DNA of 64,000 nt, taken from NCBI RefSeq assembly GCF_017744555.1, contig NZ_JAGIBD010000004.1, positions 62,001-126,000 of the forward strand. Direction: 5' to 3'. The notes beneath the pieces are model-generated. The model did no database searches. It had not been told where the DNA came from and was given only the letters and a program-made list of their open reading frames with translations. Both the position numbers and the translations under genes were made by a program. Source of the DNA: Cellulomonas sp. (lineage in GTDB: Bacteria > Actinomycetota > Actinomycetes > Actinomycetales > Cellulomonadaceae). Shown one piece after another: positions 55,399 to 64,000 of the stretch (its first letter is position 1; every line of letters begins with the position of its first letter).

Positions 55399-56388
55399 GT
55401 GACTGCCGACGACGTCATCGCCCTGCCGCCCGCCTTCAGCGGCCAGCGGCTCGACTGGCGCGACCTCCCCCGGCACGTCCGCACCCGCATCGCCGAGCTG
55501 GCAGGTGCGCAGGTCACGGCCGAGATCAGCGCGACGAGCGGGTTCAGCCCGGGCTTCGCCGCGGTGCTCGAGCTGCACGACGGCCGGGGGGTCTTCGTCA
55601 AGGCCGTGTCGGCCGAGCAGAACCCCGTCTCGCCCCACCTGGCCCGCAACGAGATCCGCGTCGCCGCCGCGCTCCCGCCCGAGGTCCCCGCGCCGCGGCT
55701 GCTCTGGTCGAGCGACGACGGCGACTGGGTGCTGCTCGGCTTCGAGGTCGTGCACGGCCGCTCGCCCGAGCTGCCGTGGCGGCCTGACGACCTCACGCTC
55801 GTCGCCGACGCCGTGGGAGCGCTTGCGGACGTCGAGCCGCTGCCCGGGCACGGGCTGCCCCGCACCGACGACCAGCTCGCCGAGGACTTCACCGGGTGGC
55901 GACGCCTGCTCGACGTCGACGACGCGACGCGCGAGACGGTCGTCGCCCGCGCCGGCGACGTGGGCCGCTGGGCCGACGAGCACCACGAGCAGCTCGTCCG
56001 CTGGGAGCAGGAGGCGCTCCGCGTGTGCGCGGGCGACTCGCTCGTGCACGGCGACCTGCGCGCCGACAACGTGATGATCGACGAGGACCACCGCCGCGTC
56101 TGGCTCATCGACTGGCCGCACGCGAGCGTCGGTGCACCGTGGCTGGACCTCGCGTTCATGCTGCCGAGCGTCGCCCTCCAGGGCGGCGGCGACCCCGCGA
56201 CCGTGTTCCGGTCGCACGCCGTGTCCGAGGGGGTCTCGGACGACGACCTGCGCGCGGGGCTCGCGGGCCTGTCCGGCTACTTCGTCGCGAGCTCCTTACA
56301 GCCACCGCCGCCGGGCATCCCGAACCTGCGCCGCTTCCAGGCGGCCCAGGGCGTCGCGGCGCTGCGCTGGCTGCGCGACCTGTCCTGA
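55399..56388 (+). CDS. APH-type phosphotransferase family protein
   Basis: 329 residues from GTG at 55399, which follows CAGGAT by six bases; another GTG two codons upstream is less likely. Aminoglycoside phosphotransferase/choline kinase fold: SGFSPGFAAVLELHDGRGVF (glycine-rich loop), FVKAVSAEQNPVSPHLARNE, then the catalytic loop DSLVHGDLRADNVMIDE (HGDLRADN) and WLIDWPHASVGAPWLDLAFM (metal-binding IDW). A generic kinase of small molecules; resistance cannot be assumed. Convergent to a small membrane gene with only 13 bases between. Confidence 0.87.
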   Translation: MTADDVIALPPAFSGQRLDWRDLPRHVRTRIAELAGAQVTAEISATSGFSPGFAAVLELHDGRGVFVKAVSAEQNPVSPHLARNEIRVAAALPPEVPAPRLLWSSDDGDWVLLGFEVVHGRSPELPWRPDDLTLVADAVGALADVEPLPGHGLPRTDDQLAEDFTGWRRLLDVDDATRETVVARAGDVGRWADEHHEQLVRWEQEALRVCAGDSLVHGDLRADNVMIDEDHRRVWLIDWPHASVGAPWLDLAFMLPSVALQGGGDPATVFRSHAVSEGVSDDDLRAGLAGLSGYFVASSLQPPPPGIPNLRRFQAAQGVAALRWLRDLS

Positions 56389-56401
56389 CGCGGCCGACCG
56401 G

Positions 56402-56722
56402 TCAGCTCTCGGCGTGGGCGGGGGTGTCGTCCGGACGGCCGACGGCCGTGCGTGCCGGGTGTCGCTCCGCCTCTCGCGCCCACCAGAGCGCGATCGACGC
56501 ACGCAGCACCAGGATCGCCATGGCAGCGCACGCCCACCAGTTGTGCGCCCAGGCCGACCCTGCTCCGAGCACGAGGCCGGCGATCAGAGCCGCCCGGCCC
56601 GAGAGCAGTCCGACCTTGCCGTCGCGTACGCCCCAGAATCTGCTGGCCCTGTCAGTCACTGTCGTCCGTCCCGCCGGATCGTGGGCCGCGGTCCCGCCCC
56701 GCGGTGAGGTGCTGACCATCAT
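56402..56722 (-). CDS. small membrane protein
   Basis: 106 codons if the ATG at 56722 is used; a GTG at 56659 would give an 85-residue form that begins just before the hydrophobic part, and neither has a good ribosome site. Two hydrophobic segments (LSGRAALIAGLVLGAGSAWA and WWACAAMAILVLRASIALWW) and an acidic-polar tail. No family recognised. The position between convergent kinase gene and etfA, with codon use like its neighbours, suggests a real but uncharacterised gene. Confidence 0.55.
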   Translation of the reverse strand: MMVSTSPRGGTAAHDPAGRTTVTDRASRFWGVRDGKVGLLSGRAALIAGLVLGAGSAWAHNWWACAAMAILVLRASIALWWAREAERHPARTAVGRPDDTPAHAES

Positions 56723-56801
56723 GGCCCAGCCCGGACCACGCCGGGCGCGAACCCTGGACGACAGCGGGACGCGCTCACGGCCGTGATGAGGGGCCGACGC
56801 G

Positions 56802-57788
56802 TCAGCCCTTGAGGCGTCGCAGCTCCGCCGCGGCCTGCGGCAGCACCGTGAACAGGTCCCCGACCACGCCGAAGTCCGCGATCTCGAAGATCGGGGCGTC
56901 GGGGTCGGAGTTCACGGCGACGATCGTGCCGGACGCCTGCATGCCGCCCCGGTGGTGCACCGCACCCGAGACACCCGCGCCGACGTACAGGCGCGGCGAG
57001 ATCGTCACGCCCGTCTGGCCGATCTGGGCGTCGTGGCCGATCCAGCCCTCGTCCGTCGCGACACGCGTGGCACCGACGGCGGCCCCGAGCGCGTCGGCAA
57101 GGTCCTCGACGGGCGAGAAGTCGCCCTCGGTCCCCCGGCCGCCCGCGACGACGACGTGTGCGCTGCCCAGGTCGGGCCGCCCGCTCGCGGGCCGCTCGAC
57201 CCGCTCGACGAGCGTGACGCGCCGGGCAACGGCGCTCACGGTCACCGCGAGGTCGACGACCTCGGTCGCGACGGGCGCCGCGGCCGGGCTCGCCTGCACG
57301 GCGTTGGCCTTGACGGTGACGACCGCGACCGGCGCGGTCACGGCGCACCGGGTGTTCCACGTGCCCGCGAACACGGTCTTCGACGCGACGTAGCGGCCGT
57401 CCACGACCTCGAGCCCGTCGGCGTCCGTGACGACGCCCGCGCCGGTGGCGAGCGCGACCCGCGCGGCGGCCTCCTTGTTCTCGAACGACGAGACGGTCAG
57501 CAGCAGGCCGGCACCCGCGGCTGCGAGCGCCTGCTCGAGCGCCTCGGCCAGCACGGCGGACAGGTGCGTGTCGGCGTCGGCGACGAGGCGGTGCACGCGC
57601 GTGACGCCCAGCGCGCCGAGGTCGGCGAGCACGTCGGCGCCGAGCTCGGCGTCGGCCGCCCACACGCCCAGCACGCCGGCGTTCCCGGCGAGCTCACGGG
57701 CGAGGGTGACGACCTCGCGGACGGGGCCGCGCAGGGCGCCGTCCGGCGTGTGGTCCAGCAGCACGAGCACGGGGGCGGTGGTGGTCAC
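56802..57788 (-). CDS. etfA: electron transfer flavoprotein alpha subunit
   Basis: 328 residues from GTG at 57788. It carries FAD and passes electrons from acyl-CoA and other dehydrogenases to the quinone pool. The C-terminal FAD-binding domain is clear: HVVVAGGRGTEGDFSPVEDL (GxxG), ATDEGWIGHDAQIGQTGVTI, LYVGAGVSGAVHHRGGMQAS and TIVAVNSDPDAPIFEIADFG VVGDLF. The N-terminal adenosine-fold domain pairs with EtfB. It lies 36 bases after etfB in one operon. Confidence 0.95.
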   Translation of the reverse strand: MTTTAPVLVLLDHTPDGALRGPVREVVTLARELAGNAGVLGVWAADAELGADVLADLGALGVTRVHRLVADADTHLSAVLAEALEQALAAAGAGLLLTVSSFENKEAAARVALATGAGVVTDADGLEVVDGRYVASKTVFAGTWNTRCAVTAPVAVVTVKANAVQASPAAAPVATEVVDLAVTVSAVARRVTLVERVERPASGRPDLGSAHVVVAGGRGTEGDFSPVEDLADALGAAVGATRVATDEGWIGHDAQIGQTGVTISPRLYVGAGVSGAVHHRGGMQASGTIVAVNSDPDAPIFEIADFGVVGDLFTVLPQAAAELRRLKG

Positions 57789-57824
57789 GGTTCTCGGTTC
57801 CTTCGTCGTGGCGCGGGACGGGGC

Positions 57825-58607
57825 TCAGACGAGCTTCTGCTCGACGAGGTACGCGGCGAGCCTCAGCCCCGCGTCCCCCTCGTCGGTGAGCAGCACCCGG
57901 TTCTCGCGCGGCGGGCGGGCGGCGGCGTCGACGACCTCGGTCCGGGCACCCGCGGCACCCACGGTCGACGCGTCGACCCCGAGGTCGGCGAGCGTGAGCG
58001 TCGTGACCTGCTTCTTGCGGGCGGCCATGATGCCCTTGAAGTTCGGGTAGCGCGGCTCGTTGGCCTGGTCCGTCACCGACACGAGCGCGGGCAGGGACGC
58101 CTCGAGCACCTCGGTCGCGTGGTCGAGGTTGCGGCGTACACGCACCGTGCCGCCGTCGACCGTCAGCTCGGCCGCGAGGGGCAGCGCGGGGAGGTCGAGC
58201 AGCTGCGCCAGCGCGGTCGGGAGCAGCGACGTGAGCCCGTCGAGGCCTGCCATGCCGGTGACCACGAGGTCGACGTCTCCCACGTGCTGCACGGCGGCGG
58301 CGAGCACCCGGGCCGTGCCGATGACGTCGGAGCCGGCGATCGCGTCGTCGACCACGTGCACGGCCTCGTCCGCGCCCATCTGCAGGCCCTTGCGGACCGC
58401 GTCGACCGCGTCGTCGGGCCCGACGGTGAGCACGACGACCTCGGCGTCGTCGCGCGCCTCGGCGATCGACAGCGCGGCCTCGAGCGCGTTCTCGTCCAGC
58501 TCGTTGAGCGTCCCGTCACCGCCGTCGCGCACCACGCGACGGTCGGGGCCGAGGGCCCGCTCCGACTGGATGTCCGGGACGTGCTTCACACAGACGACGA
58601 TCCTCAC
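57825..58607 (-). CDS. etfB: electron transfer flavoprotein beta subunit
   Basis: 260 residues from GTG at 58607, which follows TAACGT by seven bases; an in-frame GTG three codons upstream would sit on this -10. It starts VRIVVCVKHVPDIQSERALG, with NELDENALEAALSIAEARDD and VVTGMAGLDGLTSLLPTALA (AMP-binding region), then ANEPRYPNFKGIMAARKKQV, the conserved recognition loop that docks to dehydrogenases. Full length. Forms the ETF heterodimer with the next gene and is divergent from glgX. Confidence 0.95.
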   Translation of the reverse strand: MRIVVCVKHVPDIQSERALGPDRRVVRDGGDGTLNELDENALEAALSIAEARDDAEVVVLTVGPDDAVDAVRKGLQMGADEAVHVVDDAIAGSDVIGTARVLAAAVQHVGDVDLVVTGMAGLDGLTSLLPTALAQLLDLPALPLAAELTVDGGTVRVRRNLDHATEVLEASLPALVSVTDQANEPRYPNFKGIMAARKKQVTTLTLADLGVDASTVGAAGARTEVVDAAARPPRENRVLLTDEGDAGLRLAAYLVEQKLV

Positions 58608-58710
58608 GCGGGGCACGTTACCGTCCTGCGCGCGCCGACCGGACCGCCGTGTCGTCTGCCGGAAACCCGCCCGACCCACGCACGGCCCGCACGTCCCCCA
58701 CAATGACGGG

Positions 58711-60912
58711 GTGAACGCGACCCCCGCCCGCCGACGACCGCCGCGGCTCGGCGTCCACGTCACGGACGAGGGCGTGGACGTGGCCGTCCTCGCCTCGCAC
58801 GCGACCGCGATCGAGCTCTGCCTGTTCGACGGCCCCGAGGAGGCACCCCGCGAGCGCAGCATCACGCTGCACGGGCCGGCGCACGGCGTGTTCAGCGCGT
58901 CCGTCCCCGGCATCCGTCCCGGTCAGCGCTACGGCTTCCGCGCGCACGGCCCGTGGAACCCCGAGGTCGGCCTGCGCTACAACCCGGCCAAGCTGCTCGT
59001 GGACCCCTACGCGCGCGGGCTCGCCGGCGAGGTCGCCTACGGGCCGGAGACGTACGGGCACGTCGTCGACGCCGAGCTCGTCGGCGACCCGTACGGGCCC
59101 GCCGACCCGCGCGACTCCGCCGGGCACGTGCCGTACTCGGTGGTCGTCGACACGCGCGACCTGCCCGGGGCCGACCCCGCGGCGAACCGGCCGTGGCACC
59201 CCTGGTCGCGCACGGTCGTCTACGAGGCGCACGTCCGCGGACTCACGCAGCTGCACCCCGGCGTCCCGCCCCGACTGCGCGGCACGTACGCCGGCCTGGC
59301 GCACCGGGCCGTGATCGACCACCTGCTCGGGCTCGGCGTCACCGCGATCGAGCTGCTGCCGGTGCACGCGTTCGCGTCCGAGCCGCACCTCGTCGCGAAG
59401 GGCCTGACCAACTACTGGGGCTACAGCACGCTCGGGTTCTTCGCGCCGCATGCCGCCTACGCCACGAAGCTGTCCCAGGACGCCGGGCCTGCGGCCGTGC
59501 TCGACGAGGTCCGCGCCGCCGTCCACGCGCTGCACGAGGCCGGCATCGAGGTGCTGCTCGACGTCGTCTACAACCACACGTGCGAGGGCGGCCTGCCCGG
59601 TCAGCACCTGTCGTTCCGCGGCCTCGACAACCCGCTCTACTACGCGCACGACGGGTCGGTGCCCGCGGCGCTCGCGGACGTCACGGGCACGGGCAACTCC
59701 CTCGACTTCCGGCGCAGCGAGGTCACCCGGCTCACGCTCGACTCGCTGCGGTACTGGGCCGACGTGGTCGGCGTCGACGGCTTCCGGTTCGACCTCGCGG
59801 TGACGCTCGGCCGGGACGCCGCCGGGTTCAACCCGCACCACCCGGTGCTCGTCGCGGCCCGGGCCGACCCGAGCCTGCACGCGCTCAAGCTCATCGCGGA
59901 GCCGTGGGACGTCGGGCCGGGCGGCTGGCGGACCGGGCAGTTCGGCCTGCCGTTCGGCGAGTGGAACGACCGGTTCCGCAACGCCGCCCGCTCGTTCTGG
60001 CTGGCCGACCCGGCGCGGGCGGCCCACGGCCTGCCGGGCCACCGGGTGCGCGACCTCGCGACGCGCCTGTCGGGGTCGGTCGACCTGTTCGGCCACTCGG
60101 ACCCGCCGCTCGCCCGCGGCCCGGTCGCGAGCGTCAACTACGTGACGGCGCACGACGGGTTCACGCTCGCCGACCTCGTCGCGTACGACCACAAGCACAA
60201 CGCCGCCAACGGGGAGCAGAACCGCGACGGCAGCGACGACAACCGGTCCTGGAACCACGGGCTGGAGGGGCCCGTCGCGCGCGACTCGCCCGGTGCGGAC
60301 ATCGTGCCGCTGCGCCGCCGCTCGATCCGCAACCTGCTCGCGACGCTCGTCCTGTCGGCGGGCACGCCGATGATCACGGCGGGCGACGAGATGGGCCGCA
60401 CGCAGCGCGGCAACAACAACGCGTACTGCCAGGACAACGAGCTGTCGTGGGTGAGCTGGGACCTGTCGACCTGGCGGCACGACCTGCTCGCGACCGCCCG
60501 GTGGCTGCTCACGCTGCGTCGCGAGCACCCGGCGCTGCGGACCGAGACGTTCTACGCGGGCCGCCCGGTGCTGCCCGGCCGGCGCGAGGACCTCGCATGG
60601 TTCGACGCGGACGGCGCACGGTTCGACCACGCCCGGTGGCACGACCCGTCGGTGCGGACGATCCAGATGGTCCGCACGGCGGCGCCGCCCGACGACGACA
60701 CCGTGCTGCTCGTCATCAACGGCGCGCTCGACGCTGTCGACGTGGTGCTCGGCGACGGGCACCCCGGCCGCTGGCGGCTGGCCTGGGACTCCGTCTGGGA
60801 GAGCCCGGGCGACGAGCGCGCCGCGGCGATCGCGAACGGCCTGCACGCGTCGTCGGGCGACGCGACCGTCGTGGAGCCGCTGAGCATGCGGGTGTACGTG
60901 CTCGAGGACTGA
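58711..60912 (+). CDS. glgX: glycogen debranching enzyme GlgX
   Basis: 733 residues from GTG at 58711, after CACAAT and six bases. It hydrolyses alpha-1,6 branches of limit dextrins left by glycogen phosphorylase. An N-terminal CBM48-type domain (residues 10-100) precedes GH13: VVYEAHVRGLTQLHPGVPPR, LLPVHAFASEPHLVAKGLTN YWGYS, VLLDVVYNHTCEGGLPGQHL, VDGFRFDLAVTLGRD (nucleophile Asp), LIAEPWDVGPGGWRTGQF (acid Glu) and YVTAHDGFTLADLVAYDHKH (transition-state Asp). The partner phosphorylase gene lies 1.7 kb away, beyond an unrelated FAD enzyme. Confidence 0.95.
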   Translation: MNATPARRRPPRLGVHVTDEGVDVAVLASHATAIELCLFDGPEEAPRERSITLHGPAHGVFSASVPGIRPGQRYGFRAHGPWNPEVGLRYNPAKLLVDPYARGLAGEVAYGPETYGHVVDAELVGDPYGPADPRDSAGHVPYSVVVDTRDLPGADPAANRPWHPWSRTVVYEAHVRGLTQLHPGVPPRLRGTYAGLAHRAVIDHLLGLGVTAIELLPVHAFASEPHLVAKGLTNYWGYSTLGFFAPHAAYATKLSQDAGPAAVLDEVRAAVHALHEAGIEVLLDVVYNHTCEGGLPGQHLSFRGLDNPLYYAHDGSVPAALADVTGTGNSLDFRRSEVTRLTLDSLRYWADVVGVDGFRFDLAVTLGRDAAGFNPHHPVLVAARADPSLHALKLIAEPWDVGPGGWRTGQFGLPFGEWNDRFRNAARSFWLADPARAAHGLPGHRVRDLATRLSGSVDLFGHSDPPLARGPVASVNYVTAHDGFTLADLVAYDHKHNAANGEQNRDGSDDNRSWNHGLEGPVARDSPGADIVPLRRRSIRNLLATLVLSAGTPMITAGDEMGRTQRGNNNAYCQDNELSWVSWDLSTWRHDLLATARWLLTLRREHPALRTETFYAGRPVLPGRREDLAWFDADGARFDHARWHDPSVRTIQMVRTAAPPDDDTVLLVINGALDAVDVVLGDGHPGRWRLAWDSVWESPGDERAAAIANGLHASSGDATVVEPLSMRVYVLED

Positions 60913-60922
60913 CGCGCGGGCC

Positions 60923-62578
60923 TCACAGCGACGCGGCGACCGCCCGCCCCGTGGTCCGCCCGGTGAAGAGGCAGCCGCCGAGGAACGTCCCCTCGAGCGC
61001 GCGGTGCCCGTGCACGCCGCCGCCGCCGAACCCGGACGCCTCGCCGACCGCCCACAGGCCGGGCAGCACCTCGCCGTCCGGGCGCAGCACGCGGCCCTCG
61101 AGGTCGGTGTGCAGGCCGCCGAGCGTCTTGCGGGTCAGCACGGACAGCCGGACCGCGAGCAGCGGCCCGTGCGCGGGGTCGAGCAGCCGGTGCGGCTTGG
61201 CGACGCGGATGAGCCTGTCGACGACGAACCGGCGGGACATCGCGGTCGCGGTGACCTGCAGGTCCTTGCCGAGCCCGCTGGCGACCTGCCGGTCGCGCGC
61301 GACGATCGTCCGCTCGAGCTCGGCGGCGTCGATCCGGTCGGTGCCCGTGAGGGCGTTCATCCGGGCGGCGAGGTCTGCGGGCGTGTCCGCCCAGATGAAC
61401 TCGTCGGAGAGCTCCGCGAACGCCTCGACCGGCCCGACGGCCCCGGGGAGCACGCGCTGCAGCAGCTGCGGCACGCTCCTGCCGGTGAGGTCCGGGTTCT
61501 GCTCGGACCCGGACAGCGCGAACTCGGAGCCGAGGATCGTCTTGTCGAGCACGAACCACGAGTGGTCGTCGCCGCGCGTCGTGATGTGCTGGAGCGCGCC
61601 GAGCGAGTCGAACCCGGGGAACAGCGGGACGGGCAGGCGGTGGCCGTCGGCATCGAGCCACAGCGACGACGGGCCCGCGAGGATCCGGATGCCGTGCTGC
61701 GACCACACGGGCGAGTGGTTGGTGATGCCCTCGGGGTAGTGCCACATGCGGTCCTCGTGCACCACGGCCGCGCCGGCGGACCGGGCGGCGACGATGCCGG
61801 ACCCGTCCACGTGGTCGGGGACGCCGGACAGCATGCGCTGCGGCAGCCGGCCGGCCGACGCCGGCCAGGTCGCGCGGACCAGGTCGTGGTTGGCACCGAT
61901 GCCGCCGGTCGCGACGACGACCGCCGACGCGGAGATCTCGAACGGCTCGACGACCTCGCGCGAGCTCGGCACGGCCCGCTCGACGTCGGAGGGTGCGAGC
62001 ACGTCGCCGCGCACGCCGGTGACGCGCCCGTCGGTCGTGACCAGCGAGGTCACGCGGTGCCGGAAGCGCACGTCGGCGAGCCCGTCGCGCCGCGCGTCGA
62101 GCAGCGCCCGCACGAACGGCTCGAGGATCCCGGGCCCCGTGCCCCACGTGACGTGGAACCGGGGCACGGAGTTGCCGTGCCCGTCCGCGAGGTAGCCGCC
62201 GCGCTCGGCCCACTGCACGAACGGGAACCAGCGCACGCCCTGGCCGTGCAGCCACGGGCGCAGCTCCCCCGCGGCGAAGTCGACGAACCCCTCGGCCCAC
62301 GCCCGGCCCCAGCGGTCGGACCCGTCGTCGGAGAACGCGGCCGAGCCGAACCAGTCCGCGAGCGCGAGCTCGGCCGAGTCCCGGATGCCGAGGCGGCGCT
62401 GCTCGGGCGAGTCGACGAGGAACAGCCCGCCGAACGACCAGAACGCCTGCCCTCCGAGCGACGCCGCGGGCTCCGCGTCCAGGAGCGTGACCCGCCGCCC
62501 GGCGGCGAGCAGCTCGGCGGTGGCGACCAGGCCGGCGAGGCCCGCGCCGACGACCACGACGTCGTGGGTGTGCGTCAT
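60923..62578 (-). CDS. FAD-binding dehydrogenase (FAD_binding_2, ketosteroid-dehydrogenase/fumarate-reductase-like)
   Basis: 551 residues from ATG at 62578, after TACAGT and seven bases. Dinucleotide motif HDVVVVGAGLAGLVATAELL at the N-terminus, then SLGGQAFWSFGGLFLVDSPE, VVVATGGIGANHDLVRATWP, and the C-terminal TLGGLHTDLEGRVLRPDGEV with AVGEASGFGGGGVHGHRALE and GTFLGGCLFTGRTTGRA. This is the full-length group of putative FAD-dependent oxidoreductases related to 3-ketosteroid-delta1-dehydrogenase and flavocytochrome fumarate reductase. No heme or signal motif. The substrate is unknown; a palindromic operator precedes it. Confidence 0.88.
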   Translation of the reverse strand: MTHTHDVVVVGAGLAGLVATAELLAAGRRVTLLDAEPAASLGGQAFWSFGGLFLVDSPEQRRLGIRDSAELALADWFGSAAFSDDGSDRWGRAWAEGFVDFAAGELRPWLHGQGVRWFPFVQWAERGGYLADGHGNSVPRFHVTWGTGPGILEPFVRALLDARRDGLADVRFRHRVTSLVTTDGRVTGVRGDVLAPSDVERAVPSSREVVEPFEISASAVVVATGGIGANHDLVRATWPASAGRLPQRMLSGVPDHVDGSGIVAARSAGAAVVHEDRMWHYPEGITNHSPVWSQHGIRILAGPSSLWLDADGHRLPVPLFPGFDSLGALQHITTRGDDHSWFVLDKTILGSEFALSGSEQNPDLTGRSVPQLLQRVLPGAVGPVEAFAELSDEFIWADTPADLAARMNALTGTDRIDAAELERTIVARDRQVASGLGKDLQVTATAMSRRFVVDRLIRVAKPHRLLDPAHGPLLAVRLSVLTRKTLGGLHTDLEGRVLRPDGEVLPGLWAVGEASGFGGGGVHGHRALEGTFLGGCLFTGRTTGRAVAASL

Positions 62579-62585
62579 GCGGCCG

Positions 62586-62612
62586 ACTGTACGACGTTGG
62601 ACGCCCGTCCAA
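62586..62612. promoter_or_regulatory. promoter and operator-like palindrome before the FAD dehydrogenase
   Basis: TTGGACG-CC-CGTCCAA (62597-62612) is a perfect 7-base inverted repeat. Leftward -10 TACAGT is at 62591-62586, and possible -35 boxes (TCTTGG or TTGGAC) lie inside the palindrome. Such short palindromes are typical of TetR-type operators. No TetR gene adjoins it in the window. Confidence 0.62.
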
Positions 62613-62619
62613 GAAGGTG

Positions 62620-64000
62620 TCAGGCGGGCGCGTTCGCGACGAGCGCGAGCTCGGCCACCGACGTCAGGCCCTCGCGCCACGGCACCACCCGGACCGTGTA
62701 CCCGAACGGCCCGGACGCGTCGAGCCGCACGTCGCCGGCGAACGCGTGCCGCCCGGCCTCGTACGTCTCGGCGAGCGTGAGCGCGTCGACCGCGTACCCG
62801 TCGAGCTCGTCCGCCTCCGTGACGCGCCCGTGCACCACCTGCACCTGGACCTCGCCGGGGTCGAGCGTCCCGAGCGAGACGTACGCCTTGACGTGCAGCT
62901 CGTCGCCGACCTGCGGGACCTCGCCGACACCGCCCGTCTCCACGTGGTCGACGTGCACGTGCTCCCACGCCTCGCGCACCCGAGCCTTCCAGGCCGCGAG
63001 CGACCGTGCGCCGTCGTACCCGTCCCTGGCGAGCATGCGGCCCGCCGTGGTCGCCGGCACGTAGAGGTGCCGCACGTAGTCGGCGACCATCCGGGTGGCC
63101 TGCACCTTCGGGCCGAGCATCGCGAGCGTGTGCCGGACCATGGCAAGCCACCGCACGGGCAGCCCGCGGTCGTCGCGGTCGTAGAACCGCGGGGCGACCT
63201 GGTGCTCGACGAGGTCGTACAGCGCGGCCGCCTCGAGGTCGTCGCGCCGGTCGGCCTCGTCGACCCCGTCGGCCGTCGGGATGGCCCAGCCGAACTCGTC
63301 GTCGAACCACTCGTCCCACCAGCCGTCGAGCACGGACAGGTTGAGGCCCCCGTTGAGCGCCGACTTCATGCCCGACGTGCCGCACGCTTCGAGCGGCCGC
63401 AGCGGGTTGTTCAGCCACACGTCGCACCCGGGGTACAGCGCCTGGGCCATCGCGATGTCGTAGTTCGGCAGGAACACGATGCGGTGCCGCACGTCGGCCT
63501 CGTCGGCGAACCGGACGAGCTGCTGGACCAGGCGCTTGCCCTGGTCGTCGTCGGGGTGCGACTTGCCGGCGACCACGAGCTGCACGGGCCGTTCAGGGTG
63601 CAGCAGCAGGGCGCGCAGCCGGTCGGGGTCGCGCAGCATGAGCGTGAGCCGCTTGTACGTGGGCACCCGCCGGGCGAAGCCGATCGTGAGGACGTCGGGC
63701 GAGAGCACGTCGTCGACCCAGCCGAGCTCCGCGGCGCTCGCACCGCGGCGCAGCCAGGACCGCCGCAGCCGCGCCCGCGCCTCGGTCACGAGCTCGGCCC
63801 GCAGCGCGCCGCGCAGCCGCCACAGCTCGTCGTCGGGGATCGCGTCCGTGCGCAGCCAGCCGCTGCCGGTCGTGATCTCCTCGGGCCGCAGCCGCCGCCG
63901 CGTGAGCTCGCCGAGCGAGCGGTGCACCCACGTCGGGGCGTGCACGCCGTTGGTCACCGACCCGATCGGCACCTCGACGTCGTCGAACCCGGGCCACAGC
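62620..64000 (-). CDS. glgP: alpha-glucan phosphorylase, C-terminal part (5' end outside window)
   Basis: 459 residues of the C-terminal half; the frame is open to base 64000, where the sequence reads LWPGFDDVEVPIGSVTNGVH. The family of actinobacterial alpha-glucan phosphorylases (GT35) degrades glycogen or maltodextrins to glucose 1-phosphate. Motifs: FARRVPTYKRLTLMLRDPDR, AGKSHPDDDQGKRLVQQLVR, VWLNNPLRPLEACGTSGMKS with the PLP lysine in GTSGMKSALNGGLNLSVLDG WW. The C-terminal beta-rich region is that of the DUF3417-associated form. It stops 41 bases before the FAD dehydrogenase gene and joins glgX in glycogen breakdown. Confidence 0.93.
   Translation of the reverse strand, partial: LWPGFDDVEVPIGSVTNGVHAPTWVHRSLGELTRRRLRPEEITTGSGWLRTDAIPDDELWRLRGALRAELVTEARARLRRSWLRRGASAAELGWVDDVLSPDVLTIGFARRVPTYKRLTLMLRDPDRLRALLLHPERPVQLVVAGKSHPDDDQGKRLVQQLVRFADEADVRHRIVFLPNYDIAMAQALYPGCDVWLNNPLRPLEACGTSGMKSALNGGLNLSVLDGWWDEWFDDEFGWAIPTADGVDEADRRDDLEAAALYDLVEHQVAPRFYDRDDRGLPVRWLAMVRHTLAMLGPKVQATRMVADYVRHLYVPATTAGRMLARDGYDGARSLAAWKARVREAWEHVHVDHVETGGVGEVPQVGDELHVKAYVSLGTLDPGEVQVQVVHGRVTEADELDGYAVDALTLAETYEAGRHAFAGDVRLDASGPFGYTVRVVPWREGLTSVAELALVANAPA

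Noticed and set aside
62620-64000. glgP as a truncated pseudogene
   Set aside because: The frame is open through the window edge and motifs are intact; truncation is due to the window.

Overview
The window is chromosomal DNA of a very GC-rich actinobacterium. Codon use with G/C at third positions, frequent GTG starts, many TAnnnT -10 boxes placed 6-8 bases before the start codon, and the gene content point to the Cellulomonas branch of the Micrococcales. Examples of that content are a DUF3516 helicase end, the actinobacterial lplA form, gatCAB, GlgX/GlgP and a large branched-chain amino acid region. The assignment is inference from content; no rRNA marker is present. I see no tRNA, rRNA, CRISPR, insertion sequence or prophage, and base use looks even throughout.

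Layout. 1-3420 holds the end of a DUF3516 helicase, a shortened VIT-type metal transporter with two upstream metal-regulator-like boxes, ybaK, yggS and two overlapping DUF202 membrane genes. 3430-23600 is a branched-chain amino acid neighbourhood: lplA, cimA, ilvE, leuB, ilvC-ilvN-ilvB and two different ilvD genes, interrupted by an ASCH protein, a PPOX protein, DUF2306 and DUF6069 membrane proteins, a GH13 glucosidase and a GGDEF-EAL protein. Two transcription attenuators with leader peptides precede cimA and ilvB. 23700-32550 holds an orphan sugar-binding lipoprotein, an MpaB-like oxygenase, a POT peptide transporter, a photolyase, a zinc alcohol dehydrogenase, and a membrane exporter-like gene divergent from its probable TetR repressor. 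32699-36000 is gatCAB. 36080-38370 includes a MarR/FUSC divergon with a perfect palindromic operator.

38426-46350 is a carbohydrate cluster: an RbsB/RbsA/RbsC-type ABC importer, a Gfo/Idh/MocA dehydrogenase, a sugar isomerase/epimerase, a ROK regulator and a ThuA protein. It probably imports and oxidises or isomerises one sugar or polyol whose identity cannot be read from sequence. 46439-56390 holds a double GNAT protein, ligA, another GNAT, an EamA exporter, and an iscS-mnmA-methionine-synthase-like-membrane protein operon (tRNA 2-thiouridylation plus two poorly understood partners), followed by an APH-type kinase. 56400-64000 holds a small membrane protein, etfB-etfA, glgX, an FAD dehydrogenase with an operator-like palindrome, and the 3' part of glgP.

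Most of the window is core metabolism. The most informative signals are regulatory: the two attenuators, the metal-box pair placed as an activator site in front of a metal transporter lacking its metal-binding domain, a FliA-like promoter on the c-di-GMP gene, three divergent promoters with palindromic operators, and a large number of apparently leaderless genes. No convincing wholly new system was found.
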